Assembly: GCF_014695775.1 (NCBI RefSeq)
Contig: NZ_JACJOX010000080.1
Span: forward strand, 1-36,633
Source of the DNA: Leptolyngbya sp. FACHB-60
GTDB taxonomy: Bacteria > Cyanobacteriota > Cyanobacteriia > Phormidesmidales > Phormidesmidaceae
Reading direction: 5' to 3'
Length of the DNA stretch: 36,633 nt
Below the pieces are notes generated by a model that did no database searches, had not been told where the DNA came from, and was given only the letters and a program-made list of their open reading frames with translations. The translations under genes were made by a program, and so were the position numbers. Below are positions 8,508 to 16,703 of this stretch, in pieces. Within the stretch, counting starts at the first letter, position 1, and every line of letters begins with the position of its first letter.

Positions 8508-8640
8508 TCATAGCACCGATTTGATATCTCACCCAAAGTTTGTCCAGATTTAACAAGGCCTATGTATTTTAATTAGTTTTTGCCTTGTGCAGTTTACACT
8601 GAGTGCTACTCAAAGGCTTGACTAAGGATATAGGGTAGTA

Positions 8641-9353
8641 CTAGAGAGGTAATGATGCGTTGTAGTGGTGAATAAAACTCCACAACAAGCCAATGTGATT
8701 ACGCAGGCTCTTGGAAAAGGCCAAGCTGCGCCTCACAAAGCGCGACATCCGTTGCCTGAGGGTATTGTCGAACCGCTCAATGTAACTCGTCTTACCGCTC
8801 GACTTGCTCACAACTCGGTGGCGCTTGCGGGGTAGCACCTGTTGGTAAGCCTCCCAAGCGTCGGTATAGATGACAGCACACTGTCTATAGACCCTAGGCA
8901 AGGACTCCCAGAGTCGTTGTGCACTTTGGGTAGAGCAGTTACCGACGTGAGCGCCGATAATTTCACGAGTATCGGCATCAAATGCTAACCAAACCCACTG
9001 TTTGTTGACCACAAGGGCAACAAACGACCAGAGTTCGTCACATTGCACGCTCAACTGGCTTTTTTTTGAGCCGGACTGTGGCTTGAGCGGGCGTCTGGGC
9101 AGCTTTGCACGTGACATAGTCTTGCAGCCATTGCTCGGAAACCTGAACCGCCCGAGCCATTCCAGTTATCGAGATACGCTCCAGCAAGAGTCGGTCGATG
9201 AGTTCTCGAGCCGGGGTGTCGATTAGCTTGTTAGTGGGTTTTCGACGATTGACGACCACAACTGCGGCACAGGTACCGTTTCTTGCCCGTATGAATATGG
9301 CCATTTTTGACCGTGCGTTCGGAGGTGCAATCCGGGCAGGGAGGCATAGGCAT
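8641..9353 (-). mobile_element. IS1-family element, frameshifted transposase
   Basis: From ATG 9353 the zinc-ribbon InsA part reads PPCPDCTSERTVKNGH and RYLCRSCGRQ, then shifts frame near 9250. It resumes as PTNKLIDTPARELIDRLLLE and the HTH ISITGMARAVQVSEQWLQDY. At an A8 tract (9060-9067, minus strand) the frame must shift again to enter the catalytic part SQLSVQCDELWSFVALVVNK, which carries the DDE residues (DELWSF, YTDAWEAY) and ends NASLPL at 8641. The first shift is probably a lesion; the second resembles the slippage site between InsA and InsB. I could not define matching terminal repeats or a target duplication. It lies just beyond the stop of the flavodoxin-fold gene. Confidence 0.88.
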
Positions 9354-9369
9354 TGGAAAACTATTCCTG

Positions 9370-10128
9370 CTAGCGTTTATGCTCAGGATTTTTGAAGTCT
9401 GTCTTACAACCTGCATCCCAAACGTCAGGTTGGTTCCCGTGAGGAGGAATACCTCCATTATCTTTGAGTAGTCTGGCTATATGCATACAGTTCCAAGCTA
9501 AAAAGGTGGTATTGCGATTGGTAAATTCGTTCTCCGGCCCTCCAGACCCTGGGTCTAAATAGGAAGGACCAGGGCCCACTTCGCCTAGCCAGCCTGCATC
9601 CGCTTGTGGAGGGATCGTATAGCCAATATGCGATAGGGAAAACAAAATATTCATAGCGCAATGTTTAACACCATCTTCATTCCCGGTAATGAGGGTTGCT
9701 CCAACCTTCCCATAATCTCTGTACTGACCTTTCTCATTCAAAAGATGAGTATATCCATACATCCGCTCTAAAACTCGATTACAAACAGAACTTTTTTCAC
9801 CCAGCCATACTGAAGTACATAGCACTAAGATGTCAGTTGAATCAATTTCTTTCTGGATCTGGGGCCATTCATCTGCCTGCCACTCATTAGTTTGTGACAT
9901 ATCCAACCCTAGCCCAGCTGCTATCTCATAATCTACAGGTCGAATGACTTGAGTGGTTACCCCATTGGCCTCGAAAATAGCTTTGGCAATATTGATAACC
10001 CCTTGTGTATGGGATAACACTGGCGTTCTATTGAGTGTGCAGTTTAAAAAGAGAGCCTTTAAATCACTATACTGTGCAGGGGCATTTTGGCACTGACGAT
10101 CCGTGATTTTTTTGAGCTGTTGTGACAT
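9370..10128 (-). CDS. Flavodoxin-fold NAD(P)H/FMN-dependent reductase
   Basis: 252 aa. The start of the flavodoxin fold is LKALFLNCTLNRTPVLSHTQ, with the phosphate-binding loop after the first strand. The second FMN loop is DILVLCTSVWLGEKSSVCN. GKVGATLITGNEDGVKHCAM and IPPQADAGWLGEVGPGPSYL are typical of the larger NADPH-dependent FMN reductase family. The start at 10128 is chosen because AGGAG lies 9 bases upstream. Complete, with no lesion, although the IS1 element has landed a few bases past its stop. Confidence 0.88.
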   Translation of the reverse strand: MSQQLKKITDRQCQNAPAQYSDLKALFLNCTLNRTPVLSHTQGVINIAKAIFEANGVTTQVIRPVDYEIAAGLGLDMSQTNEWQADEWPQIQKEIDSTDILVLCTSVWLGEKSSVCNRVLERMYGYTHLLNEKGQYRDYGKVGATLITGNEDGVKHCAMNILFSLSHIGYTIPPQADAGWLGEVGPGPSYLDPGSGGPENEFTNRNTTFLAWNCMHIARLLKDNGGIPPHGNQPDVWDAGCKTDFKNPEHKR

Positions 10129-10192
10129 GGCTTCGGCTCCTATATAAGACAATATTTTAGTGGGAGGACTACATTCTGACTTTTACAAATTA

Positions 10193-10570
10193 TTACGCTG
10201 CGCTGCTGGTTTCATGGTTGACATAAATTTTGATGTCAAAAGCCTTTAACTCAACAATCTCGCTGCCACGAAAGCGCCAGATATCGCAGTACGAGTAATG
10301 AGCCACTTTCCCATCTTTGTTCTTCATTATGATGTCGCCGAGTGCCGTGACAAAATCATCCTCAGCGATTAAGTTGGCGACCAAAAACTTTGGCGGTTCT
10401 ATGTATGTCGCTGCCATCCGTTGGCGAACGGATTCCTTCCCTTGAAGGGTCTTGTCGCCTACAAATGTCCATTGCATGTTGCCGGTGCAGAAAGACAAAA
10501 ATTCTTCATAGTTGCCCTGAGCGATCGCCGCGTTTGCCGCTTCTAAGGTTGCTTTATTGTTCTCTGACAT
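10193..10570 (-). CDS. SnoaL-like (NTF2-fold) protein
   Basis: 125 aa. The N terminus EAANAAIAQGNYEEFLSFCT is the helix pair of NTF2-fold SnoaL-like proteins, and ALGDIIMKNKDGKVAHYSYC plus DIWRFRGSEIVELKAFDIKI are the strands of the curved sheet. AGGAGAG lies 7-9 bases before the ATG. No catalytic residues can be assigned; many relatives are cyclases or ligand-binding proteins. Shorter copies of its 5' end occur at about 17690-17755 and 24610-24680, so this gene was the source of, or shares ancestry with, the duplicated leader. Confidence 0.85.
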   Translation of the reverse strand: MSENNKATLEAANAAIAQGNYEEFLSFCTGNMQWTFVGDKTLQGKESVRQRMAATYIEPPKFLVANLIAEDDFVTALGDIIMKNKDGKVAHYSYCDIWRFRGSEIVELKAFDIKIYVNHETSSAA

Positions 10571-10642
10571 CTGAGTCTCTCCTCTATTCAAAGCAAAAAA
10601 GTGGTGTGAGTTGTTATGCTGTTGCCCCTCACTGGTTTACTT

Positions 10643-10924
10643 CTAGGGACCGGTAAACGGCTTACATTGAATCGCCTTCACATTTCGCAGATAGTTCAAC
10701 TCTGGCTCGAAGTTAGTTGGACAGAAGACATAAACATTGTCCTGCAACCGGCTGATGACCAAATGGTAGCTGGGTGGAATCCCTTCAGCACTTTCGATCA
10801 CTTCGATTCTGGGAATCACTTGTGGACTGACTTGAGCCAGGGATGGAAAATTGAACAGTAGGAGTACGCCGAACAGAATTGCGATTGTGGTTGTGATTTT
10901 GGTTGAAAGAATCTTTCGGTTCAT
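10643..10924 (-). CDS. Small secreted protein, unknown
   Basis: 93 aa. A signal peptide is clear: Lys/Arg-rich start MNRKILSTK, hydrophobic core TTTIAILFGVLLLFNF, cleavage likely after SLAQ. The mature part (about 60 aa) contains two Cys and ends CKPFTGP. I recognise no family. It sits directly downstream of a peptidoglycan-binding-domain gene on the same strand with 38 bases between them, so both exported proteins may be co-expressed. Confidence 0.7.
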   Translation of the reverse strand: MNRKILSTKITTTIAILFGVLLLFNFPSLAQVSPQVIPRIEVIESAEGIPPSYHLVISRLQDNVYVFCPTNFEPELNYLRNVKAIQCKPFTGP

Positions 10925-10962
10925 TAGAAATCTTCTGTGGCTTGTGGTTGTGTAATGTTCTG

Positions 10963-11379
10963 TTATTTCCAGGGAAGCGGCAATCGATAGGGGTTTTCGT
11001 GCATATCCAGGACTTCCCAGGTGGTTGGATTGACTCGCCCTGTAACTGGGATTCTGTAACGTTCTTGGAGATCGCGTACCGCAGACGCTGTGACCGGACC
11101 AAAGATGCCATCGGCGATCGCACCACTTGGATTGCCTAATCTCACGCCTGCGGCTCCTAAAAAGCCATTGTCAAGAAGAATACGCTGTAACAGTTCCACG
11201 TTTCTACCGCGATCTCCTTGGCGCAAGGTGGGTAAGGTTAAATCAGTGTAGGCAGTTGCGATCAGAACGGGTGATGTTTGCTGTGAAGAAATGCTGTGTG
11301 CGATCGCTGGATGAGTGAATGAACCTCCGAGCAATCCTGTTGCGATCGTTAGTACTCCGAAAATGAGTTGAGGTTTCAT
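10963..11379 (-). CDS. Secreted peptidoglycan-binding-domain protein
   Basis: 138 aa. Signal peptide MKPQLIFGVLTIATGLLGGS... ends near HPAIA. The PG_binding_1 domain spans about residues 50-130: LRQGDRGRNVELLQRILLDN, ADGIFGPVTASAVRDLQERY and TGRVNPTTWEVL, the standard G-D-x-G-x-x-V-x-x-L-Q and D-G-x-F-G-x-x-T motifs. No enzymatic domain is attached. AGGAGG lies 6 bases before the ATG. It probably binds the cell wall in the periplasm. Confidence 0.9.
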   Translation of the reverse strand: MKPQLIFGVLTIATGLLGGSFTHPAIAHSISSQQTSPVLIATAYTDLTLPTLRQGDRGRNVELLQRILLDNGFLGAAGVRLGNPSGAIADGIFGPVTASAVRDLQERYRIPVTGRVNPTTWEVLDMHENPYRLPLPWK

Positions 11380-11405
11380 GATTGTCCTCCTGATGGGGAT
11401 TGGTT

Positions 11406-11957
11406 TTATTTCGCATCAATCTGCGTCGGAGTGATTACTCCACTCGCTTTGAGACCTGCAACGAGGTCGGTCACTTGACGTTGAGCCTCTGCACTCAGGG
11501 AGTCAAAGTCGTCTAAGAAGAATTGACGTTCTAGCGTTAACTTCCGGGCATTGAGCAGCCCTTCAATCTGCCAACCTTCGTCGCATTTCATCACGACGAA
11601 TAGCTGCATCGAATCTCGTGACAGTGAAGTTTTGGGTTGTCCGGGCAGCATTACCCTGACAGCTCCGTTAATGAGAGCAAGTTGAGGATTCAGGAAGTGG
11701 ACGAAATTCACCTCACCCTCTAGGCGTGTTTCTTTGACAACCGTGTCGAAAGCTTGCTGATTAAACGCAGCGATCGCTTTTCGACCCTTGAGATGGGTTC
11801 CCTCGAACGCGATGAAATCGGCAGTTTCGCTGAACGGAGCAGCGAAGTCTTCACCGCTGCCTCGATTCCAAGCATCAATCATCTGGTGATGGAAAGCACG
11901 AATTGCGGACTCGTCAGCAGGACTGGTGAGTTGATTTTGAGTTGTTTGTGAATTCAT
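11406..11957 (-). CDS. SgcJ/EcaC-type NTF2-fold protein
   Basis: 183 aa. AIRAFHHQMIDAWNRGSGED and FIAFEGTHLKGRKAIAAFNQ are the signature of the SgcJ/EcaC branch (name from annotated relatives; no reaction can be assigned). The extra C-terminal helix region, SLSAEAQRQVTDLVAGLKAS, is longer than in the basic fold. The start at 11957 has GAGG 6 bases upstream; the open frame continues further upstream but without a ribosome site. An AraC-type operator-like repeat lies about 160-200 bases upstream, so its transcription is probably controlled from there (inference). Confidence 0.85.
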   Translation of the reverse strand: MNSQTTQNQLTSPADESAIRAFHHQMIDAWNRGSGEDFAAPFSETADFIAFEGTHLKGRKAIAAFNQQAFDTVVKETRLEGEVNFVHFLNPQLALINGAVRVMLPGQPKTSLSRDSMQLFVVMKCDEGWQIEGLLNARKLTLERQFFLDDFDSLSAEAQRQVTDLVAGLKASGVITPTQIDAK

Positions 11958-12113
11958 AAGCGCCTCGTTTTGGGATTTCTTATCTAATTGTTTTGGCAGT
12001 TTAGGAACACAACAGCACGAAGATGCACTGCTGCGTTCGATCGCTATGAGCTTACTGGAGCAGCAAGCGTTGCCGGCTAACTCCGTTTGTTTGATCTGAA
12101 GTATAGACAGTAC

Positions 12114-12160
12114 CAATGCTTGATTGCTTTCAGATTCCTACGATGATTGGTCAAATTCTG
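12114..12160 (-). promoter_or_regulatory. AraC-type operator-like direct repeat, copy A
   Basis: On the minus strand GAATTTG (12158-12152) and GAATCTG (12137-12131) form a direct repeat with 21-base spacing, two helical turns, followed by AAAGCAATCAAGCATTG. A TATACT-like -10 lies about 20 bases further on, reading toward the SgcJ-type gene. The motif recurs upstream of five other genes in the window. The repeat is seen directly; the regulator is inferred. Confidence 0.6.
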
Positions 12161-12219
12161 ATCGGTTAGTGCCCTTGTTTCGGGGATAAGCGATGTCTGT
12201 TGTTCATCTCAACCATCAG

Positions 12220-12640
12220 CTAGTCGCGCCCTGCCGCAATCATCTTTTCTGCCAAGCCGACCGGGTTGGAAAACATCACCTCATGACTACCGGACATTTG
12301 CACGAACCGAAATAGTCCCAAGCGGCTAGACATTCTGGGATGCCAACCCCAATCGCCTTGAGGAAGGACGTTGTCTTCGGTACAGTAGAGGTAGCTTTTG
12401 GGGATGGGCAGCGAGTAAAACTGCTTCAGGTCTAACTTGTCAAGCCACGGTTGATACGGTTCAGGCGATAATTGTGCGTAACTCGATCAAGCCAGTTCGA
12501 TGTCAGCGTCGTTGATAAACGCTTCTCGCCAAATCTCAAAAGGTAGCATCACCGTATGATCGCCCGATTGTCTCGCTAGCTGATCGGATAACGCTTGAGA
12601 GTGCGGTGGGGTGTTATCGTTGATGCTTTCTGCACCAATT
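12220..12640 (-). pseudogene. Alpha/beta hydrolase, 5'-truncated with in-frame TGA
   Basis: The frame reads PPHSQALSDQLARQSGDHTV, then MLPFEIWREAFINDADIELA, a TGA, SSYAQLSPEPYQPWLDKLDL, KQFYSLPIPKSYLYCTEDNV and so on to EKMIAAGRD and a TAG at 12220. This is the C-terminal half of an alpha/beta hydrolase of the kind with the acid residue in the YLYCTEDNVLP region and the catalytic His in MSGSHEVMFS. The N-terminal half with the nucleophile Ser is absent. The TGA replaces a position expected to be Arg, consistent with a CGA to TGA change. Confidence 0.85.
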
Positions 12641-12702
12641 CCCGGACATCCGCCTCACTCGATGCATCTAATTTCACAAACAAGCATTCCGAACATGGAA
12701 CT

Positions 12703-13278
12703 TTATGCGTTCAAAGCTTTTTCAATACGACGATCGGGAATGAGCCACAGGACTGTAACCAGAACGTATAATGCACATGCAAGCCCAGGGATTACAAAAG
12801 CAAGTGGAATTGCAACTGCATAAATCAATACCGATAACTTGCCTTTAAAGTTCCGACCAAGAGCGTTTGCAAGTGTGGAATCTTGACCGTGGTGAAAAAC
12901 AAGTGTGCGGGTCAGAGTGAAGTAGGCGATCGCAGCCAACAATAGAACCACACCATAAAGCGCCACAGGCAACGCAGCAAAGTGATTTTCACCCATCCAT
13001 GCGGTGACAAAGGGAAATAATGATAACCAGAACAACAAATGTAGGTTTGCCCACAAAGTTGAACCATTCACTTGTCGGACTGCCTGAAACAGGTGATGGT
13101 GATTGTTCCAGTAAATACCAACAAGCACGAAACTCAACACATAGCTTAGAAAGATTGGAATCAACGGACGTAGTGCAGCTAAATCTGACTCATGAGGTAT
13201 TTTTAACTCCAGTACCATAATGGTGATAATAATAGCAATTACCCCATCACTGAATGCTTCCAACCGACCTTTAACCAT
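12703..13278 (-). CDS. TMEM175-family membrane protein (DUF1211)
   Basis: 191 aa. RLEAFSDGVIAIIITIMVLE at residues 5-24 is the hallmark FSDG motif of TMEM175, in which that first helix lines the cation pore. Six hydrophobic segments follow in the usual order, with YWNNHHHLFQAVRQVNG between helices 2 and 3. Bacterial TMEM175 proteins form homotetrameric potassium-permeable channels. Length and motif are complete. It is a single-gene unit; AAGGAG lies 11 bases before the ATG. Confidence 0.92.
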   Translation of the reverse strand: MVKGRLEAFSDGVIAIIITIMVLELKIPHESDLAALRPLIPIFLSYVLSFVLVGIYWNNHHHLFQAVRQVNGSTLWANLHLLFWLSLFPFVTAWMGENHFAALPVALYGVVLLLAAIAYFTLTRTLVFHHGQDSTLANALGRNFKGKLSVLIYAVAIPLAFVIPGLACALYVLVTVLWLIPDRRIEKALNA

Positions 13279-13367
13279 TTTTGGATATGCTCCTTGTTTG
13301 CTTACCGCGTTGTATGACTGCCGTTTGTAAAAATAGTGTCCGGTTATCCACTATCCATTCAGTCTCT

Positions 13368-13580
13368 CTAAGTGGCAACAGATTGCCTCAAACTTTGTAC
13401 CAAGGTCGCTAGTCCATCCGCTTCAGCAATTTGTAATTTGTTAGCCTTACACGGTTGGGGAACGCTCCAGGGCTACTCGCTCCCAATGTCCTAAGTTGGC
13501 TGCTGCCTCATCGGTGCTTTGGAGAAAAGCAAGGAGGCTTGCAATTACACAAGCGGAGCAAGTTCAGAATCTGTGAATTT
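13368..13580 (-). other. Gene-free stretch with coding-like remnants
   Basis: Between the TMEM175-like gene and the DUF/pirin pair there is no complete gene. One frame reads KLQIAEADGLATLVQSLRQS and VAT before a TAG at 13368, and another reads SLLAFLQSTDEAAANLGHWE just upstream. They look like adjoining parts of a former gene separated by a frameshift, but I cannot name the family. Confidence 0.3.
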
Positions 13581-13586
13581 TGGCGG

Positions 13587-14000
13587 TTAAAGACTGTCAG
13601 AGGTCAGCAACATCATGACATCTGCATGAGCTAACACGACATCGGGGTGGCGTTGAAGCGCCGTATGATACTTCATGGCAAACTTATCGCCCGATTCATC
13701 GGGGCTGAGCAGTGTACGAATGTCACTGTCAATCGCTTCAATTGCCTCTGATGTAACAGGTTGACCTACATGAAGCAACTCATCAATTTGGATAATCAAT
13801 TCTGAGAGTCGATGCAACCAGGCAAACTGCTCATGGCTAATCACCAGTTGTAGCAATTCACCTCTAGAAACTTGCCTTCGAACTTGCTCATAGGTAAAAC
13901 GCTCAGTATCTAGTAAAAGCTTGTGCAGATGCAGTAGCTTGATTCGTAACTCACTCAAGCGGTGATGTTGACTAATCCGATATTGAAATGTGTTAAGCAT
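13587..14000 (-). CDS. Conserved helical protein, unknown
   Basis: 137 aa, predicted almost entirely helical, with heptad-like LRIKLLHLHKLLLDTERFTY and GELLQLVISHEQFAWLHRLS. It has an HTALQRHPDVVLAHADVMML C-terminal part. No enzyme motif is seen. The start ATG overlaps the stop codon of the pirin frame (ATGCTTAA), so the two are translationally coupled. This coupling suggests it works with pirin, but the pirin frame carries an early stop. Confidence 0.7.
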   Translation of the reverse strand: MLNTFQYRISQHHRLSELRIKLLHLHKLLLDTERFTYEQVRRQVSRGELLQLVISHEQFAWLHRLSELIIQIDELLHVGQPVTSEAIEAIDSDIRTLLSPDESGDKFAMKYHTALQRHPDVVLAHADVMMLLTSDSL

Positions 14001-14886
14001 CAATCCGTCCCATCCTTCCTTCTTGGTAATCGTTGATCGCTTGAATAATTTCAGCTTCAGTGTTCATGACAAATGGACCGTAGCGCACGACTGGTTCGTT
14101 AAGGGGTACACCTGCAATCAGCAGAAGATTTAGAGGACGCTGAGTATCAGCAGGGTTGGAGATCACCACATCTTCTCCATCTTGAGAAAAGAGCACCATC
14201 TGCCCATTATCACCAGGCACTGGCTCTGTCCCAAACAACCCAGACCCCTCCAGTACATAGACGAAGGCGTTGTACTGGAGGGGTACAGGCTGGATTATCG
14301 TTGCCCCTGGTTGCAGTGTGAAGTGGAGGTAGGTTATCGGCGTGCGCGTCTGAATTACGGCTTTTGCTCCTAACGCTTCTCCCGCAATTACCCGCACCGT
14401 CACAGACATATCTTCGGTTTGAGCTACCGGAATGTGAGCCGCTGGAATTTCCTGATAGCGGGGCGGCATCATTTTGTCTCGTTGTGGCAGATTGACCCAT
14501 AGTTGAATGCCATGGAGCCGTCCACCAGTTTGGGTAAACCTTAACTCCGGCATCTCGGAATGCCCGACCCCGGCACCTGCTGTCATCCACTGGACATCAC
14601 CCGGATTTAGTCGCCCGGCGTGTCCCGCAGAATCTTTGTGTTCTAACCGTCCATCCAAGACATAGCTGACGGTTTCAAAGCCCCGGTGCGGATGATCGGG
14701 TGCACTTTTTGCTTGACCCGGCTTTAGATTAATCGGACCCAACTCGTCGAGGAGGAGAAACGGGTCAAATTCAGAGAAGCTACTTTTCGGAAAGGGCCGA
14801 CGTACAAGAAATTCAGCCCCTTCAAGTGTTTCAACGCTGTTGATTACTCCGGCAACGGTTCGAGGCGTTTAAGTGGGGACAGTCAT
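13993..14886 (-). pseudogene. Pirin-family protein with stop at codon 6
   Basis: From ATG 14886 the frame reads MTVPT, a TAA, then TPRTVAGVINSVETLEGAEF and the complete rest of a pirin: DHPHRGFETVSYVLDG and GVGHSEMPE supply the HxH and HxE metal ligands, and it ends with the family's C-terminal cupin (AINDYQEGRMGRIDA). Pirins are iron-binding bicupins; some are quercetinases or redox sensors. No ATG or GTG start lies soon after the TAA; the first possible restart, a TTG at 14742, would lose about 48 residues including the first strands. As read, it is inactivated or made short. Confidence 0.85.
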
Positions 14887-14992
14887 AAAATTGCCTCTTC
14901 AGAACTAGACAAATATGTGTATCATTTGAGCCTGACTCAACGGGGTGAATCACAGCGTTTTTTCGCAAGCCAGAAATGCAGCAGATCACCGA

Positions 14993-15085
14993 TTATTCCT
15001 GCTGAAGAAAGTCCAGCAACAGGGGATTGATCTGATCAGCGTGAGTCCAGTTGATGGCGCGCGGCCCGCCGGGAATGACAACCAG
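14993..15085 (-). pseudogene. Fragment of haloperoxidase-like hydrolase (C terminus)
   Basis: The last 30 codons and stop match the C terminus of the intact hydrolase at 16704-17540 almost base for base: VVIPGGPRAINWTHADQ and LLLDFLQQE. The catalytic-His neighbourhood is kept but nothing upstream is. It is a partial duplicate 1.7 kb from the intact gene, joined directly to a second gene fragment. Confidence 0.85.
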
Positions 15086-15203
15086 CCTGAGTGTTGATCG
15101 CCCAGCGCAGAATGACGAACAGGTAGGGAGCGGCAATCGATCGTTCGCCAGTGAGCCAGTTTCGTCCGTCGAGATAACCGAGGATGGCGACGTTTTCAGT
15201 GAG
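15084..15203 (-). pseudogene. Glutathione S-transferase-like fragment
   Basis: The minus strand reads LTENVAILGYLDGRNWLTGE and then RSIAAPYLFVILRWAINTQA. The pattern W-L-T-G-x-x-x-S-I-A-x-x-Y-L-F-V is the conserved helix-6 N-capping region of GST C-terminal domains. No N-terminal thioredoxin domain or start is present. It runs directly into the hydrolase fragment, so the two were joined by a deletion or rearrangement. Confidence 0.7.
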
Positions 15204-15233
15204 TGAAAAGTGATCGTACTTGCCTCTACTTCG

Positions 15234-15722
15234 TTATCGACAACGAACTCCCCTTGCTATAATGCGTTCCCACAGCAGCTCAAAAACCGCTTCAACACCA
15301 TCACTCAAGACTGGCGGCGTCACGAGCGTTAGTCGGCTCTCATTAAGAGTAAAGGTGCGAACTAACGTTGTACCAACGCGATTAGGAATTGATGCAATTT
15401 TGATCTGGTGAGTTACTGTGTTGCCACTCAACATATAAGTTCCAGCGTAAGCATTGAATGTTGTAAATGCTTGAGCAAGCTCTTCCACGGGTAAAGATTG
15501 CATCTGGGGAGTCAGCGGTGATCTGACCTCCTGACTCAGCGGTGAGCGATCGCTCCTAGAAAACATCACCATCATGTGACCATCTGATGTGTAAGTGATG
15601 TAGCCAACCGGATGAGTTCCATACACGTCTGGAGTCACCGTTCCATCAGCGTAAATGGCAGTTGCAGAAATTAACTTCCAAATGCCAATTAGCAGATTGT
15701 TCTGGATTGATGGTGTAGACAT
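15234..15722 (-). CDS. Lipocalin-like domain protein
   Basis: 162 aa. LIGIWKLISATAIYADGTVT is the opening G-x-W strand of the family, and HPVGYITYTSDGHMMVMFSR, FTTFNAYAGTYMLSGNTVTH and LVRTFTLNESRLTLVTPPVL follow as in Lipocalin_5 proteins, whose members are small beta-barrels near secondary-metabolism or detox genes. ATG at 15722 is used; a TTG three codons earlier is the only alternative. It lies 30 bases after the dioxygenase stop, so the two genes are probably one operon. Confidence 0.85.
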   Translation of the reverse strand: MSTPSIQNNLLIGIWKLISATAIYADGTVTPDVYGTHPVGYITYTSDGHMMVMFSRSDRSPLSQEVRSPLTPQMQSLPVEELAQAFTTFNAYAGTYMLSGNTVTHQIKIASIPNRVGTTLVRTFTLNESRLTLVTPPVLSDGVEAVFELLWERIIARGVRCR

Positions 15723-15752
15723 AATGTGCAACCATTACTTGATGATTCTCCG

Positions 15753-16616
15753 CTAGAGAGTAGCGGGTTGCAACACAAAATCAAACTCAGTCGTGTAAAA
15801 CGGCTTACTTTGATTGTGTGCCTTGAGTTCGTCTAGTGCTTCGTGCTTTTGCAATTGAACGATCGCCGATCGCACGGAAAAGGTTGTATCTGAATCCAGG
15901 TGAGGATCACCAGCAATAAAAATTTGTGTTGTCAGTGGAGTGTACTCCGGAGCACTGAGTTTGAAATGGATGTGAGCCGGCCGCCAGGGATGCCGTCCCA
16001 AGAGTCCTAGCAACTCGCCACATGGACCACTACTTGGCACTTTGTAACCTAGTGGCACGACGGTTTCAAACATATACTTTCCACTCTTGTCCGTTTTGAA
16101 ACGTCCGCGAAAATTCCCTAACGGCTGAGATGGCTCTTGGCCATCATATAATCCTTTGGAATTGGGTTGCCAAACATCAATCAGAGCATTGGCGATCGGT
16201 TGACCGCTCAAATCTAAAACCCTGCCTGAAAGGAAAAGCGAATCTCCTTCTGTATCAATACCCAAGCGATCGCCCATCTGCCGTTCTGGTGCATTCGGCA
16301 CATACAATGGTCCTTCTAAATTGCTTTCTGTACTGCGATGGGCATCGTGCAGCAATTCTACCAACTCTGAGATCCCTAGTAGATCCGTCAACAAATGGAT
16401 CTCTCCAGTGGGAATCTCTTGAGTGTGATGACTTGCCTGGTTGAGAAAATTACGTCCCTGTTGCAATTCTGATTCTGTCAGATTCACCTCACGCACAAAG
16501 TCATGCAAATGTGGAACCAAGCTCGTGTAAATTTCATAGAGTCGCGGGTGAGATTTGCCGCGATCGCCATGATTAATGACGGCTTGAGTGATGGTGTCAA
16601 ACGTGATGTTCTGCAT
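15753..16616 (-). CDS. Intradiol ring-cleavage dioxygenase (catechol/hydroxyquinol 1,2-dioxygenase type)
   Basis: 287 aa. The N-terminal helical dimerisation domain (residues about 20-110) and the C-terminal beta-sandwich are both present. The four Fe(III) ligands of the family are visible: Tyr in SKGLYDGQ, Tyr in VPLGYKVPSSGP, and two His in WRPAHIHF. GRHPWRPAHIHFKLSAP and TQIFIAGDPHLDSDTTFSV are close to hydroxyquinol and catechol 1,2-dioxygenases. It would open aromatic diols to muconate-type acids. No other complete ring-cleavage pathway gene is in the window. It heads an operon with the lipocalin-like gene. Confidence 0.92.
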   Translation of the reverse strand: MQNITFDTITQAVINHGDRGKSHPRLYEIYTSLVPHLHDFVREVNLTESELQQGRNFLNQASHHTQEIPTGEIHLLTDLLGISELVELLHDAHRSTESNLEGPLYVPNAPERQMGDRLGIDTEGDSLFLSGRVLDLSGQPIANALIDVWQPNSKGLYDGQEPSQPLGNFRGRFKTDKSGKYMFETVVPLGYKVPSSGPCGELLGLLGRHPWRPAHIHFKLSAPEYTPLTTQIFIAGDPHLDSDTTFSVRSAIVQLQKHEALDELKAHNQSKPFYTTEFDFVLQPATL

Positions 16617-16703
16617 GATTTAACTCTTTTTTGTTACGTGATTCATAATGGTCGTTTGACAGCGACCGTTTTTTCACAGGACAGGAATCCGGCAGGTCAC
16701 TGA

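Noticed and set aside
8590..9370. Exact IS1 boundaries and target duplication
   Set aside because: GGATATAG and GGAATAG near the two ends are suggestive, but no matching flanking duplication could be found by eye.
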